From Bacillus sp. ISL-34 (GTDB lineage: Bacteria > Bacillota > Bacilli > Bacillales > DSM-1321), in the NCBI RefSeq assembly GCF_018613325.1, contig NZ_JAGGQJ010000025.1:166071-230070 (forward strand): a stretch of 64,000 nucleotides of DNA, written 5' to 3'. The notes below the pieces were generated by a model. The model was not told the origin of the DNA. It was given only the letters and a program-made list of their open reading frames with translations, and searched no databases. This document shows positions 44,320-52,666 of this stretch, piece by piece; within the stretch, counting starts at the first letter, position 1; each line of letters begins with the position of its first letter. Both the position numbers and the translations under genes were made by a program.

Positions 44320-44598
44320 GTGGAACGACTTATTAATTCCGAAACGAGAAAACCAATAAACATTACCCTCAATCCGTACTTGGCTAATAGACTCGCTAAT
44401 CTGGCTGAAGAAAGAAATATCCCCATCGAAAGACTGATGGATAAAGCTGTAGATTTGCTGCTTGAATACATGGAAGATAATGAGAGCGTTAATCAGGTGA
44501 AATACAGTAATAACGAAGCGATTGAAAAGAATAAAGAAATGATTGAAAAAAGTAGAGAATTCATTAATAAAAAACAAGCACTTACCTCCCTAGGTTAA
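44320..44598 (+). CDS. Ribbon-helix-helix-like small protein
   Basis: This 92-residue protein has the N-terminus NSETRKPINITLNPYLANRL, a likely RHH strand, then two helices (ANLAEERNIPIERLMDKAVD). A coiled, Glu/Lys-rich tail follows. RHH proteins are DNA-binding repressors or antitoxins. No toxin gene is adjacent, so an antitoxin role is unsupported. The start GTG has a weak site (AAGG). Its 3' end overlaps a terminator. Confidence 0.65.
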   Translation: MERLINSETRKPINITLNPYLANRLANLAEERNIPIERLMDKAVDLLLEYMEDNESVNQVKYSNNEAIEKNKEMIEKSREFINKKQALTSLG

Positions 44599-44604
44599 GT
44601 GCTT
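44576..44604 (+). terminator. Terminator overlapping the RHH gene end
   Basis: AAGCACTTA pairs with TAAGTGCTT and is followed by GTTT. The stem includes the last codons of the gene. Confidence 0.65.
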
Positions 44605-44611
44605 GTTTCAT

Positions 44612-44658
44612 ACTGTAGGCAAACTCGATGAAAATCGAGTTTGCCTACAGTCTTTTTT
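44612..44658 (+). repeat. Solo hairpin of the repeat-A family used as terminator
   Basis: ACTGTAGGCAAACTCGAT pairs perfectly with ATCGAGTTTGCCTACAGT around GAAA, followed by CTTTTTTT. It is the same hairpin that trails unit A at 13428 and 59919, but here without unit A. Confidence 0.88.
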
Positions 44659-44710
44659 TATTAAAATAGAGGATTAACCTGAGGTATGAGAATGTTTTCC
44701 TAACCTGATT

Positions 44711-45130
44711 CTATTCACCATCCCACTGCGGATTCCAAACGACTTCCCAAAGGTGTCCATCAGGGTCTTGAAAATGTGCAGAGTATCCTCCCCAGAAAGT
44801 GTCATGTGCCGGATCGGTTATGATTGCGCCAGCTTTTTTTGCTTTCTCCAACACAATATTCACTTCCTCTTTACTACCTACATTGTGACCAATGGTAAAT
44901 TCAGTAGGACTTGCCGGGGACAAAGGAACCTTGGCCTCATGCGCTATATCCCTTCGATTCCAAATGGCAAGCTTTAGGCCTTCTTGCAGGTCGAAAAAGG
45001 CAACGGCTCCATGCTCAAATTCTTTGCCCACTATTCCTTCTGTTTGAAATCCCAGGCCATCCCGATAGAATTCCAGCGATTTTTCCAAATCATCCACACC
45101 TAATGTAATGACAGTAATACGTGGTTTCAT
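44711..45130 (-). CDS. VOC-family (glyoxalase/bleomycin resistance-like) protein
   Basis: This 139-residue protein has two beta-alpha-beta-beta-beta modules. Landmarks are ITVITLGVDDLEKSLEFYRD, KAGAIITDPAHDTFWGGYSA and FQDPDGHLWEVVWNP. The metal-ligand His/Glu pair near the C-terminus is present. Substrate unknown. The start follows AGGGGGTCA. Confidence 0.88.
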   Translation of the reverse strand: MKPRITVITLGVDDLEKSLEFYRDGLGFQTEGIVGKEFEHGAVAFFDLQEGLKLAIWNRRDIAHEAKVPLSPASPTEFTIGHNVGSKEEVNIVLEKAKKAGAIITDPAHDTFWGGYSAHFQDPDGHLWEVVWNPQWDGE

Positions 45131-45346
45131 GATTGACCCCCTTCTTACTACTACCTTCTATTGGTTACCAACTATTTTAGTTCAAACCAGATCAATATAA
45201 ACCTTTTTTTGTCAATCTAAACGGAATTCCTGAATAGTAGAATGATTAACTGATCAGCTCGAATCTCAGGATTTCAAATTTACACTACTTAAAATGTAAT
45301 GACCGAAAGGAAAAGCGATTACCAATGATTTATATTTATCCTCACC

Positions 45347-45673
45347 TTGAAACGTTTCCTAAAAGCACTCTGGTCCGCTTTTAAATTGAAGAACTTCCAG
45401 GTTCTTTTCGTATTGGTCCTCGTTACTTTATTATCCGGCACGATTTTCTATGTTAAGCAGGAAGGTCTATCTGTGATTGAACCCCTTTACTTCTGTATTG
45501 TTACCCTTAGCACGGTTGGGCATCCCAGCTTTGAACCGCAGACAACATTAGGAAAAGTGTTTACAATGATTTATATTGTAGGCGGCACCGGATTATTTAT
45601 GGGCTTAATAGGATACCTAGCATACGCAATCATAAAGAAACCGGAAAACGAGAGCAACAGCAGCAAAATCTGA
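45347..45673 (+). CDS. NaK-type two-helix cation channel with odd filter
   Basis: This 108-residue protein has TM1 (about 17-38), a pore helix and TM2 (about 75-98). It matches the B. cereus NaK channel closely in the segment FQVLFVL..TL.SGTIFY, then PLYF..VTL.TVG, PQT..GK.FT..YI. The selectivity filter reads TVGHPSF where NaK has TVGDGNF. It starts at TTG (45347) without a visible binding site. An ATG at 45325 behind AAAGGAAAAG is one base out of frame, so the 5' end may carry a frameshift. Confidence 0.78.
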   Translation: MKRFLKALWSAFKLKNFQVLFVLVLVTLLSGTIFYVKQEGLSVIEPLYFCIVTLSTVGHPSFEPQTTLGKVFTMIYIVGGTGLFMGLIGYLAYAIIKKPENESNSSKI

Positions 45674-45680
45674 ATGCATA

Positions 45681-45711
45681 GGAATGCTTATAATAATCGG
45701 CATTCCTTTTT
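45681..45711 (+). terminator. Terminator of the channel gene
   Basis: GGAATGC pairs with GCATTCC around 12 bases and is followed by TTTTT. Confidence 0.85.
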
Positions 45712-45866
45712 GATTGGTGTAAATAATCGCCATTCAAAAAAGACCAAGAGAAGGTACTCCCCCAAATTATTGAAGTTTGAGCATGGACCTTAAATCCTCT
45801 ATATATTGGTTTTTCTTCAGTTGTTTTGATCACAAGCCTATCCGTGGCAGGATACGGAGTACTGAT

Positions 45867-46031
45867 TTAAATCGTAATTTCCACCTTTCCCCATAGAGCA
45901 TCATCGATAGTTATTACTATGAAGTCCGGGATCGGGATTGTCACGTCAGAAAACTTCCATTTGATAAAATTTTCATTTTTTTTAAACCAATCAAGATAAG
46001 ATGAGTCCCTACTTCTTACAATTGTTAGCAC
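45867..46031 (-). CDS. Putative 54-residue protein or C-terminal remnant
   Basis: A frame from a GTG at 46031 reads DSSYLDWFKKNENFIKWKFS, then DVTIPIPDFIVITIDDALWG and KVEITI before a stop. The composition looks like a real protein end. There is no strong binding site. It may be the surviving 3' part of a larger gene; family unknown. The remainder of 45712-46073 holds nothing clear. Confidence 0.35.
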   Translation of the reverse strand: MLTIVRSRDSSYLDWFKKNENFIKWKFSDVTIPIPDFIVITIDDALWGKVEITI

Positions 46032-46073
46032 TATTTTATTGGTATATTATCTTTACCGCTCTTTACCCATCAA

Positions 46074-46102
46074 AAGGCCCCTCTCGATTGAGAGGGGCCT
46101 TT
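46074..46102. terminator. Terminator of the ABC-F gene
   Basis: AAAGGCCCCTCTC-GATT-GAGAGGGGCCTTT, a perfect strong stem 13 bases after the ABC-F stop. Confidence 0.88.
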
Positions 46103-46114
46103 AATGGGTTGCAT

Positions 46115-47743
46115 TTAACCTTCAAGCTCCTTTTTCTTGTTCAAGAGTTGGAGGTATTCCCTATCCAATTCCTCTATTTCATCTTTCTTTGTAACACTGG
46201 ACAGTTTCCCAAGCGTCTCGATGATTTGCACTTCAATCATCAGAAGTTCTGCCTGTTTATCTTGATGAGCATCCTTACGCGTAGCCGATTTTGTTAATTC
46301 CTGATTGATTGCCCTTACTCTCGGAGGTTCATCTTCAAATGAAAGTGAATGCGTTGCAAGCGATTGGATCAATGAACGATCATGAGTCACAAAAACGATG
46401 GTTCCTGGATATGCTTCTAACACTTCGGATAAAGCCTCTTTAGTATGAATATCCAGGTAATTTGTAGGTTCATCCAAAACCAGTACATTATAATTTCCCA
46501 AAAAAACTTTTGCAAGGGAAGCCCTGACTCTTTCCCCACCGCTTAAAAGTGATACTTGTTTATGAACATCATTTCCTTTAAAAGCTAATCGTGATAATAG
46601 CGTACGAATAAAGGCTTGATTGTAGGGACTGTCCTCCAATATATTTTCAAGAACCGTTTTATGTTCATTCAAGTTTTCTTGTTGTTGGGCAAAAAATCCA
46701 ATCTTTGCTGGCTTCGCGACATATAAATCCTCGTGCCGTTCTACTATTTTTTTCAATAATGTCGTTTTTCCTGAACCATTTTGACCATTGATGGCGAGTC
46801 TGCATGCTAGAGGGACATCTCCAAAAATATGTTGTTTCAGCATCCTTGACCCAACTTTCAGGGAACAGCCATTAAATCGAATGACCCTTTTGCTGTGCAA
46901 TGATGGAAATTCTGAAATATCAAAGATGATAGGGGGATCTTCCCTCGGTTTTTCTTTTTTTGCTAATTTTTCGATTCGAGTTTCAATCGCTTCAGCAGAA
47001 CGGTTCAATTTCGCCTTCTGTTTCCCAGAGCTGCGTTTATGGAGCCTTGCTTCTGAATTGCCCATTCGTTTAGGGGCTTTCCTAATTGAATCAGATTTGG
47101 CTTGGAGGTTTTGTGCAGCCTGCTTCAATCTGTTCATTTCGCGGGTATACTCTTCATATTCCTTATTTTCCTTTTCTGTTTTTGCTTGCTTTTGTTTGAT
47201 ATACGCTTCGTAATTCCCTTCATATACAGTTACCTTGCCTTGCTCGACCTCCCATATTGTTGTACACAGTTGATTTAAGAATGCTTTATCATGTGAAGTA
47301 AGCAAAATGGCGCCATTAAAGGACTTTAAATCCTTTTCCAATTGTTCAATTCCGAATATATCCAAATGGCTGGTAGGTTCATCCGCAATCAATACATCAC
47401 AATTGGAAGACAGAGCTGCGGCGATTTTTCTTCGAGTACGTTCGCCGCCGCTTATATTTTCTTGATCCTCATTGGGCAGCTTCCATATGCTCGTTAATAA
47501 CCCGCTTATTTCTTGTTCAGTTTCTTCCATCTGTGGGATATAGCTGACTGTTCCTTTGCTCTCTATATGACCGGAATCTGGTTCCCTCACGCCCGCTAGT
47601 ATAGAGAGCAGGGTCGTTTTACCTTCTCCATTCCTACCAACCAAGCCAACACGGTCATGACTGTAAAGATGAAGTGTATCGACGGAAAGAACTTCACGGC
47701 TCCCGTAGCTTTTCTTTAAATCATTCGCTTTTAGAAATAACAT
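46115..47743 (-). CDS. ABC-F ATPase, antibiotic ribosomal-protection type
   Basis: This 542-residue protein has two ABC domains and no membrane segment. Walker A motifs are GRNGEGKTTLL and GQNGSGKTTLL; signatures are ISGGERTRRK and LSGGERVRAS; Walker B motifs end DEPTSHLD and DEPTNYLD. The linker (about 185-270) is long, charged and helical (P-site tRNA interaction motif). Length and C-terminal KLSSVTKKDEIEELDREYLQ resemble VmlR/Vga-like proteins. Such proteins dislodge ribosome-bound lincosamides, pleuromutilins or streptogramins. The first Walker A has Glu in place of the usual Ser/Ala. Resistance itself is inferred. Confidence 0.88.
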   Translation of the reverse strand: MLFLKANDLKKSYGSREVLSVDTLHLYSHDRVGLVGRNGEGKTTLLSILAGVREPDSGHIESKGTVSYIPQMEETEQEISGLLTSIWKLPNEDQENISGGERTRRKIAAALSSNCDVLIADEPTSHLDIFGIEQLEKDLKSFNGAILLTSHDKAFLNQLCTTIWEVEQGKVTVYEGNYEAYIKQKQAKTEKENKEYEEYTREMNRLKQAAQNLQAKSDSIRKAPKRMGNSEARLHKRSSGKQKAKLNRSAEAIETRIEKLAKKEKPREDPPIIFDISEFPSLHSKRVIRFNGCSLKVGSRMLKQHIFGDVPLACRLAINGQNGSGKTTLLKKIVERHEDLYVAKPAKIGFFAQQQENLNEHKTVLENILEDSPYNQAFIRTLLSRLAFKGNDVHKQVSLLSGGERVRASLAKVFLGNYNVLVLDEPTNYLDIHTKEALSEVLEAYPGTIVFVTHDRSLIQSLATHSLSFEDEPPRVRAINQELTKSATRKDAHQDKQAELLMIEVQIIETLGKLSSVTKKDEIEELDREYLQLLNKKKELEG

Positions 47744-47939
47744 AAAAAATCCCCCTCCATTTTTCTAGAGAGAGATCGCCTGCTACTAAATTAATATACA
47801 TAAACCAAATATACCTCTTCTGATAACAGAAAAAGTAGATGTATATGAATTAGTACCTATAAACGAACAGACGAATCCCATCTCTAAACATAATCATTAA
47901 AAATCTCACATGGGTATCTAAGATTCTTGTTCAAATGAA

Positions 47940-48002
47940 AAAGTGAATTCACTTTACTTACCGATAAATCCGGTAAGCAACCAAAGTGACGCGTATTTTC
48001 AT
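47940..48002 (-). promoter_or_regulatory. Attenuator-like leader of the ABC-F gene
   Basis: A 14-codon ORF (48002-47958) reads MKIRVTLVAYRIYR. CACTTT inside it can pair with AAAGTG downstream. AAAGTG also forms the hairpin AAAGTGAATTCACTTT with five trailing bases TTTTC (47955-47940). CTTACCG/CGGTAAG forms a middle stem over the end of the ORF. The alternatives resemble ribosome-stalling attenuators known for vmlR/vga/msr genes. A longer overlapping frame (48009-47884, 41 codons, MLNENTRHFGCLPDLS) is also open. Confidence 0.45.
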
Positions 48003-48009
48003 TTAACAT

Positions 48010-48189
48010 CTAACCGATTGCACCCATCGAAATTGATTTAGATTTACTGTTTATTAGATAAGATTACTGCTTCATTGTATAAGGTACCTTTTCCTTCCAA
48101 TGTAATGAATTAATGATTGCATATTATTCATATGTTTGTAAAGCAGATTTATACCCTTTTTCCTTAATTCATTAAAACAAGAGAATTAA
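48010..48189. other. Gap between the ABC-F leader and mneS
   Basis: AT-rich with no supported gene. It should contain the ABC-F promoter, but I cannot pick one with confidence. Confidence 0.4.
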
Positions 48190-49059
48190 TTAATTGGGTT
48201 CTACATGGACATGAACATCATACACGCCATGATCTTTCATCATCACTTTTTCTACATGTGTCGCTATATCATGTGCTTCTTTAATATCCAAGGTAGAATT
48301 GACAAGGATCACAACATCAATCACTTCATTGTTCCCGTAATTTCTTCCTTTAATTTCTTTTATCCCCTTGACTCCATCCACATTTGTAATTACATCCTTA
48401 TATAGATGAATTTTATTTTCATCAAATCCGTCAGAAAGTTCATGCGAGGCTTGAATGAATATATCCCAGGCTGTTTTGCATATTAATAATCCAACAATGA
48501 CGGCAGTAAGGGAATCCAGCCAAGGCATATTTAATTGGGAACCAAAAATCCCTATAGCTGTTCCGATACTTACCCAAGCATCGGAAATATTATCTTTTGA
48601 GGCTGCCATAACGGCCTTACTATTAATTTTTATAGCAAGCTTTTTATTATATCGGTATACAAAATACATGGCTATTGCTGATAGAACACCTACATATCCT
48701 GCGATAATGTCAGGTGATTCCTTTCCACCTTTAAGCATGGAAGCAACTGCATCTATTAATACTTGTACACCAACAGCAAACATGATAAATGAAGCTACCA
48801 TCGAAGCAATCGTTTCACTTTTCCAATGACCATAACCATGATCTTTATCGGGGGGTCTTTGTGCTAGCCTTAAACCGATCAGCACGGCAATGGACGCGAT
48901 AATATCAGTCGTGTTGTTCAAACCATCCGCTTTCAAGGCCGCTGAGTCGCTTATGTATCCGATAGCCAGCTTCATGATTGATAGGCAAATATAAGCAATT
49001 ATACTAATGATTGCACCACGTTCGCCTAATTTGAGGTCATTATATTTTTGTTCTTCCAT
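48190..49059 (-). CDS. mneS: Cation diffusion facilitator, MneS-like Mn2+ exporter
   Basis: This 289-residue CDF protein has six membrane segments. Metal-site landmarks are ADGLNNTTDIIAS in helix 2 and SKDNISDAWVSIGT in helix 5, with DHGYGHWKSE between. The C-terminal cytosolic domain contains VHVHVEPN. It is about the length of B. subtilis MneS (YeaB, 290) and similar across its length. CDF proteins exchange divalent cations for protons. The start follows GGGGGAAGTTG. Confidence 0.9.
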   Translation of the reverse strand: MEEQKYNDLKLGERGAIISIIAYICLSIMKLAIGYISDSAALKADGLNNTTDIIASIAVLIGLRLAQRPPDKDHGYGHWKSETIASMVASFIMFAVGVQVLIDAVASMLKGGKESPDIIAGYVGVLSAIAMYFVYRYNKKLAIKINSKAVMAASKDNISDAWVSIGTAIGIFGSQLNMPWLDSLTAVIVGLLICKTAWDIFIQASHELSDGFDENKIHLYKDVITNVDGVKGIKEIKGRNYGNNEVIDVVILVNSTLDIKEAHDIATHVEKVMMKDHGVYDVHVHVEPN

Positions 49060-49253
49060 TCAACTTCCCCCCACAATTAAGTACTTGAATATAATATCAA
49101 CTTAAAAATGGGTGGGTCTATAGCAACCTTTTTGTATCGCTTTATATAAGTAAGATATATATAACTATGTTGCATACGGCAAACTGTCTGAAAAGAATGA
49201 TATTGATGAATCCCTGATCAAATCCCCGGAAAATAACTAAATCCAAATGAGAT

Positions 49254-50252
49254 TTATATCTTTTTTTCGACAGTAAAACTAAATAAAGTTCCGCTTTCAT
49301 TTGATTCCAAATTATATTTTATATGTAGTGTCTTAGCTATATCCTCAATTATTTTTAAGCCAAGCCCCTTACTTTTACTATCGATATCAAAACCAATCCC
49401 ATTATCCTTGATACTGACCACATTATTTTCAATGGTTATCACAAGTTTATCAGCCCTTGAGTGATTCAACACATTTTGGAAAACGTTATCGAATAACCTT
49501 TGGAGCCACAAATCATTACTTATCCATTCCAACTCTCCATTTAATGAATGATATATTAATTCAATACCATGCATGTTATACAAATAGCCCCATTTTCTAA
49601 CCATCATTTTTAATAAATCGTGCACATTCACTTCATCATTTAAGATATAAGAATTATCTAACGCATCTGTGGATTGAATTTTATATTCATTTGTTAATTC
49701 GGAAATATAATCAATTTGTTGATATAGTGATTGTAATAGTGGGACTTGATTCGTATATTGATCTTCTAAATAAAATAATTGTAATCTTATTGCTGTTAAA
49801 GGTGTATTGATGTCATGCCTTAATTTATTTAAGAGTTCCTTTTTCAATTCCTCCTGTTGTTTTAGTTCCAATTCTCGATAGGTCGTTCTTTCAATTAGTA
49901 AATTCACCGCTTTAGTTAATTTCCCGATTTCATCATCGCTTTTAACCTCTAATTTATTCGGAATCTCCTCATCACTAGCTAAGTTCCTGATGGTTTCATT
50001 CAATATATTTATTTTATTTAATAGCGAGTTTATAGATTTGGAAAATAAAAAGGCTAGCAAAAATAATGATAAAATAAATACTCCAAGCATTGTAGGATAT
50101 GCAAAAGATTCATGAAAAGGAATGTCACTATTTTTGGATTTAAAGGCCAAATCATAAATTAGAGACATAAGAATACTGATTAACAGTAATATAAATGGCA
50201 CGCTAATAACAGCGATAAATAACAATAGCTGGTATTTTTTCTTTAATTTCAT
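49254..50252 (-). CDS. Membrane sensor histidine kinase
   Basis: This 332-residue kinase has two membrane segments (about 10-31 and 50-70) with only a 20-residue outside loop. A HAMP-like linker precedes LRHDINTPLTAIRLQLFYLE, the phospho-acceptor helix (His about 145). ATPase boxes are NVFQNVLNHS, IKDNGIGFD and KGLGLKIIED. Small-loop kinases often sense the membrane or partner transporters. It overlaps the response regulator gene by four bases. Confidence 0.9.
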   Translation of the reverse strand: MKLKKKYQLLLFIAVISVPFILLLISILMSLIYDLAFKSKNSDIPFHESFAYPTMLGVFILSLFLLAFLFSKSINSLLNKINILNETIRNLASDEEIPNKLEVKSDDEIGKLTKAVNLLIERTTYRELELKQQEELKKELLNKLRHDINTPLTAIRLQLFYLEDQYTNQVPLLQSLYQQIDYISELTNEYKIQSTDALDNSYILNDEVNVHDLLKMMVRKWGYLYNMHGIELIYHSLNGELEWISNDLWLQRLFDNVFQNVLNHSRADKLVITIENNVVSIKDNGIGFDIDSKSKGLGLKIIEDIAKTLHIKYNLESNESGTLFSFTVEKKI

Positions 50253-50920
50253 TTCTTTATATAGGTATTCAATCTATACCCTTCTCCATATATATTTTGG
50301 ATGATCTCTCCGGTGTTATCATTGATTTTTGTTCTGACTTTTTTTATATGTACATTAATGAGATTTTGATTCCTATCTTCGAGCTGCCATAAATATTCAA
50401 AGAAATGTTCTTTGGTTAAAATCCGATTCCTATTTTCATATAAATAGAAAAATATTTTACGCTCTATTGAAGTAAAAACCACTTCATTATGCAAGTCATT
50501 ATTGAATACCTTTTTATGCTCGGCATCAATATATAAATGTTTAATTTGCGTGAAAGTACCATATTGATTTTCCAGCAATTTCTGCATTCTTAGTAATAGC
50601 TCCCTGGGATCAAAAGGCTTAGTCATATAATCCTCACCAATTGTCAAACCTTGGAGTTTGCTATCCATATCATTTCGGGCGGATAGAAAAATAACTGGAA
50701 TATTTAATCCTAGACTTTTTACTTTCTTTGTAGTTTGATAGCCATCATCTCCTGGCAGCATAACATCCATAATGACTAAATCCATCTCATGGATAATATC
50801 TATAATATCTTTTCCTTCTTTCATCCAACATACATTGTACTCTTCGCGTTGCAAAATTTTTTTCAATAAATCACCAATCATCAAATCATCTTCAACTATT
50901 AAAATATTATATCTTTTCAT
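50249..50920 (-). CDS. OmpR-family response regulator
   Basis: About 223 residues from the ATG at 50920 (GTG at 50923 possible). The receiver domain has the acidic pair in LIVEDDLMIG, the phospho-Asp in LVIMDVMLPGDDGY and the Lys in DYMTKPFDPREL. The winged-helix domain ends VHIKKVRTKINDNTGEIIQN and YGEGYRL. It is paired with the kinase downstream and 16 bases after a membrane-anchored hydrolase gene, likely one operon. Confidence 0.94.
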   Translation of the reverse strand: MKRYNILIVEDDLMIGDLLKKILQREEYNVCWMKEGKDIIDIIHEMDLVIMDVMLPGDDGYQTTKKVKSLGLNIPVIFLSARNDMDSKLQGLTIGEDYMTKPFDPRELLLRMQKLLENQYGTFTQIKHLYIDAEHKKVFNNDLHNEVVFTSIERKIFFYLYENRNRILTKEHFFEYLWQLEDRNQNLINVHIKKVRTKINDNTGEIIQNIYGEGYRLNTYIKK

Positions 50921-50938
50921 CACAGGCCCTTTCTATAT

Positions 50939-51904
50939 TCATTTGATAAATTCCATGGCAAGATCATATATTTCATCAGGTGCGTATAAATAAATGCTGT
51001 GCGTCCCTTTCAGTTTTATTACATCCGCTTTTAATAGTTTCTCTGCAAACTCCTCATAATCTTCATTTTTTTGTTTTGTATATTTTGAATTTTTATTTTC
51101 ATCGGCAATCGCATCTAAAAATAAAATGGGTGTTTCTTTTGGAATCGGCAAGTTAACTGATTTTTTACCATTATTGTAACTCTGTAAAAGCTCTTGCTCC
51201 ATATCATCATTAAAAAACTGTTTATATGATAGTGCTTTATACATTTCTTTTTCATGGTCAGTTAAGAATGATTGCCGGATCACTTCGGGATTATAAACAG
51301 CAGAGGGAACAAGACGGTGCAAACCCATTTTCGTTAAAATATTCACTCCTCTTACTGTCATTGAATCAACCATGCCCATTTTATGAGTTACATATTGGTG
51401 CGGTAAACCAATATCCAAAGCAATAATTCCCTTTACTTCACTTGGGTATTTTTGTGCCCAGTAAATAGCTTCAATACCTGATACTGAGTGTGGTACCAAA
51501 ATATAAGGAGGTTTATTTCCACTTTCAATTAACGATTCCCTGCTTTGCTCCAATATTGTATCAATATCCCTATCATCGTGAAAAACATCACTGTATCCAT
51601 ATCCAGCTCTTTCAATGACTGCAATCTTATTTTCTTTTGAAAACTTACTATATAATCCCTTCATTTCATAAACAGGAGCAGCAATCCCGGAACCGGACAT
51701 AAAAACGTATGTATCCTCCCCGCTTCCTTCCGTATATACATTAATTTCTTTGTTATTAAAATCAATGGATGTTCCTTCACTAATTAATGATGATTCCTTG
51801 CCCTTTTGATGATAATGGTAAATAAAAACAGCTATTGCTACAAATAAGATAATAGCAATGAAGGTAAATAAGATATTCTTTGCTACTTTCACCATTTTTC
51901 TCAT
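50939..51904 (-). CDS. Membrane-anchored alpha/beta hydrolase
   Basis: About 321 residues from the ATG at 51904 (site AAAGGAG). One N-terminal membrane helix (about 9-30) anchors an outside catalytic domain. The elbow is LVPHSVSGIEAIYW instead of the usual GHSxGG. VIERAGYGYSD and a late His in KGTHSIYLYAPDEIYD fit the fold. It is co-transcribed with a two-component system, so it may modify a cell-envelope compound or be the system's target. Substrate unknown. Confidence 0.85.
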   Translation of the reverse strand: MRKMVKVAKNILFTFIAIILFVAIAVFIYHYHQKGKESSLISEGTSIDFNNKEINVYTEGSGEDTYVFMSGSGIAAPVYEMKGLYSKFSKENKIAVIERAGYGYSDVFHDDRDIDTILEQSRESLIESGNKPPYILVPHSVSGIEAIYWAQKYPSEVKGIIALDIGLPHQYVTHKMGMVDSMTVRGVNILTKMGLHRLVPSAVYNPEVIRQSFLTDHEKEMYKALSYKQFFNDDMEQELLQSYNNGKKSVNLPIPKETPILFLDAIADENKNSKYTKQKNEDYEEFAEKLLKADVIKLKGTHSIYLYAPDEIYDLAMEFIK

Positions 51905-52024
51905 ATGGAAAACTCCTTTCAAGTGATACTGAAAGGATAAAGTCCAATAATAAATTTCTAATTAATTTTCTTTGTATATTTTCAATCAAGAATTGTTTAA
52001 CTTTTAATGATCATTGATTTGCAT

Positions 52025-52047
52025 TAAAAAAGCTGCGCCAGCGCAGC
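52025..52047 (-). terminator. Terminator of the RibD-like reductase gene
   Basis: On the minus strand GCTGCGC-TG-GCGCAGC is followed by TTTTTT. Confidence 0.92.
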
Positions 52048-52048
52048 C

Positions 52049-52600
52049 CTAAGTATAAATAATATTATAAGTGGGTTTAATCACTCCGTTTGAATAATGT
52101 TTCATATCAACTAAATCTAATTTTAGACTTGGCTTAACGCTGCCGAAAAGAGGGATCCCTTCACCGATTATGACTGGATTCACTTTCAGCACCAATTGAT
52201 CAATGAGTTTATGTTTTAATAACGATCCAGCCAATTCTCCGCCCCCGCAAAGCCATAGCTTTCCGTCACCTTGCTGCTTGAGGTTTTCAATAAACGCAAC
52301 GGAGTTTCCTTCGATAAGTTCTACCTTCTCATTCGATTCAAACTGAAGGGAGCTCGAGAATATATAATGTTTCAAACCCTTATAGCCCGGTTCACCCGGT
52401 TTAGCTCCGAATTGAAATCCAAATTCATATGTTTTACTTCCCATCAACACCGCTTCATATTGCTGGATATCGGATAAAAAGTCCGGGACATGATCTCCTT
52501 CAAATAAGAAAAAAGAATGATTGATATTCCCTTCCAACATTGCTTGGTCGGCAATGAAATTGTCCAGTGAAACTGCTACATGATATACCAATTCTGCCAC
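52049..52600 (-). CDS. Dihydrofolate reductase/RibD-C family protein
   Basis: About 183 residues from the GTG at 52600, chosen for GGAGG at 8 bases. VYHVAVSLDNFIAD starts the fold, then YEAVLMGSKTYEFG and GKLWLCGGGELAGSLL (NADPH-binding glycines). The family includes B. subtilis YyaP/YwjB. The substrate is unknown; it is not the cellular DHFR. The hairpin terminator overlaps its stop region. Confidence 0.88.
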   Translation of the reverse strand: MAELVYHVAVSLDNFIADQAMLEGNINHSFFLFEGDHVPDFLSDIQQYEAVLMGSKTYEFGFQFGAKPGEPGYKGLKHYIFSSSLQFESNEKVELIEGNSVAFIENLKQQGDGKLWLCGGGELAGSLLKHKLIDQLVLKVNPVIIGEGIPLFGSVKPSLKLDLVDMKHYSNGVIKPTYNIIYT

Positions 52601-52666
52601 TTGGCATCCCTCCAAAAGTGATTTACACATTTTACACGAACTTTATTTCATTAGCCTCATATGGTA

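Noticed and set aside
44320..44598. Toxin-antitoxin module
   Set aside because: An RHH-like antitoxin candidate is present but no toxin gene is adjacent on either side.
46115..47743. ABC-F protein as an ABC exporter
   Set aside because: Two ATPase domains with a long linker and no membrane segments; this is the translation-factor branch, not a transporter.
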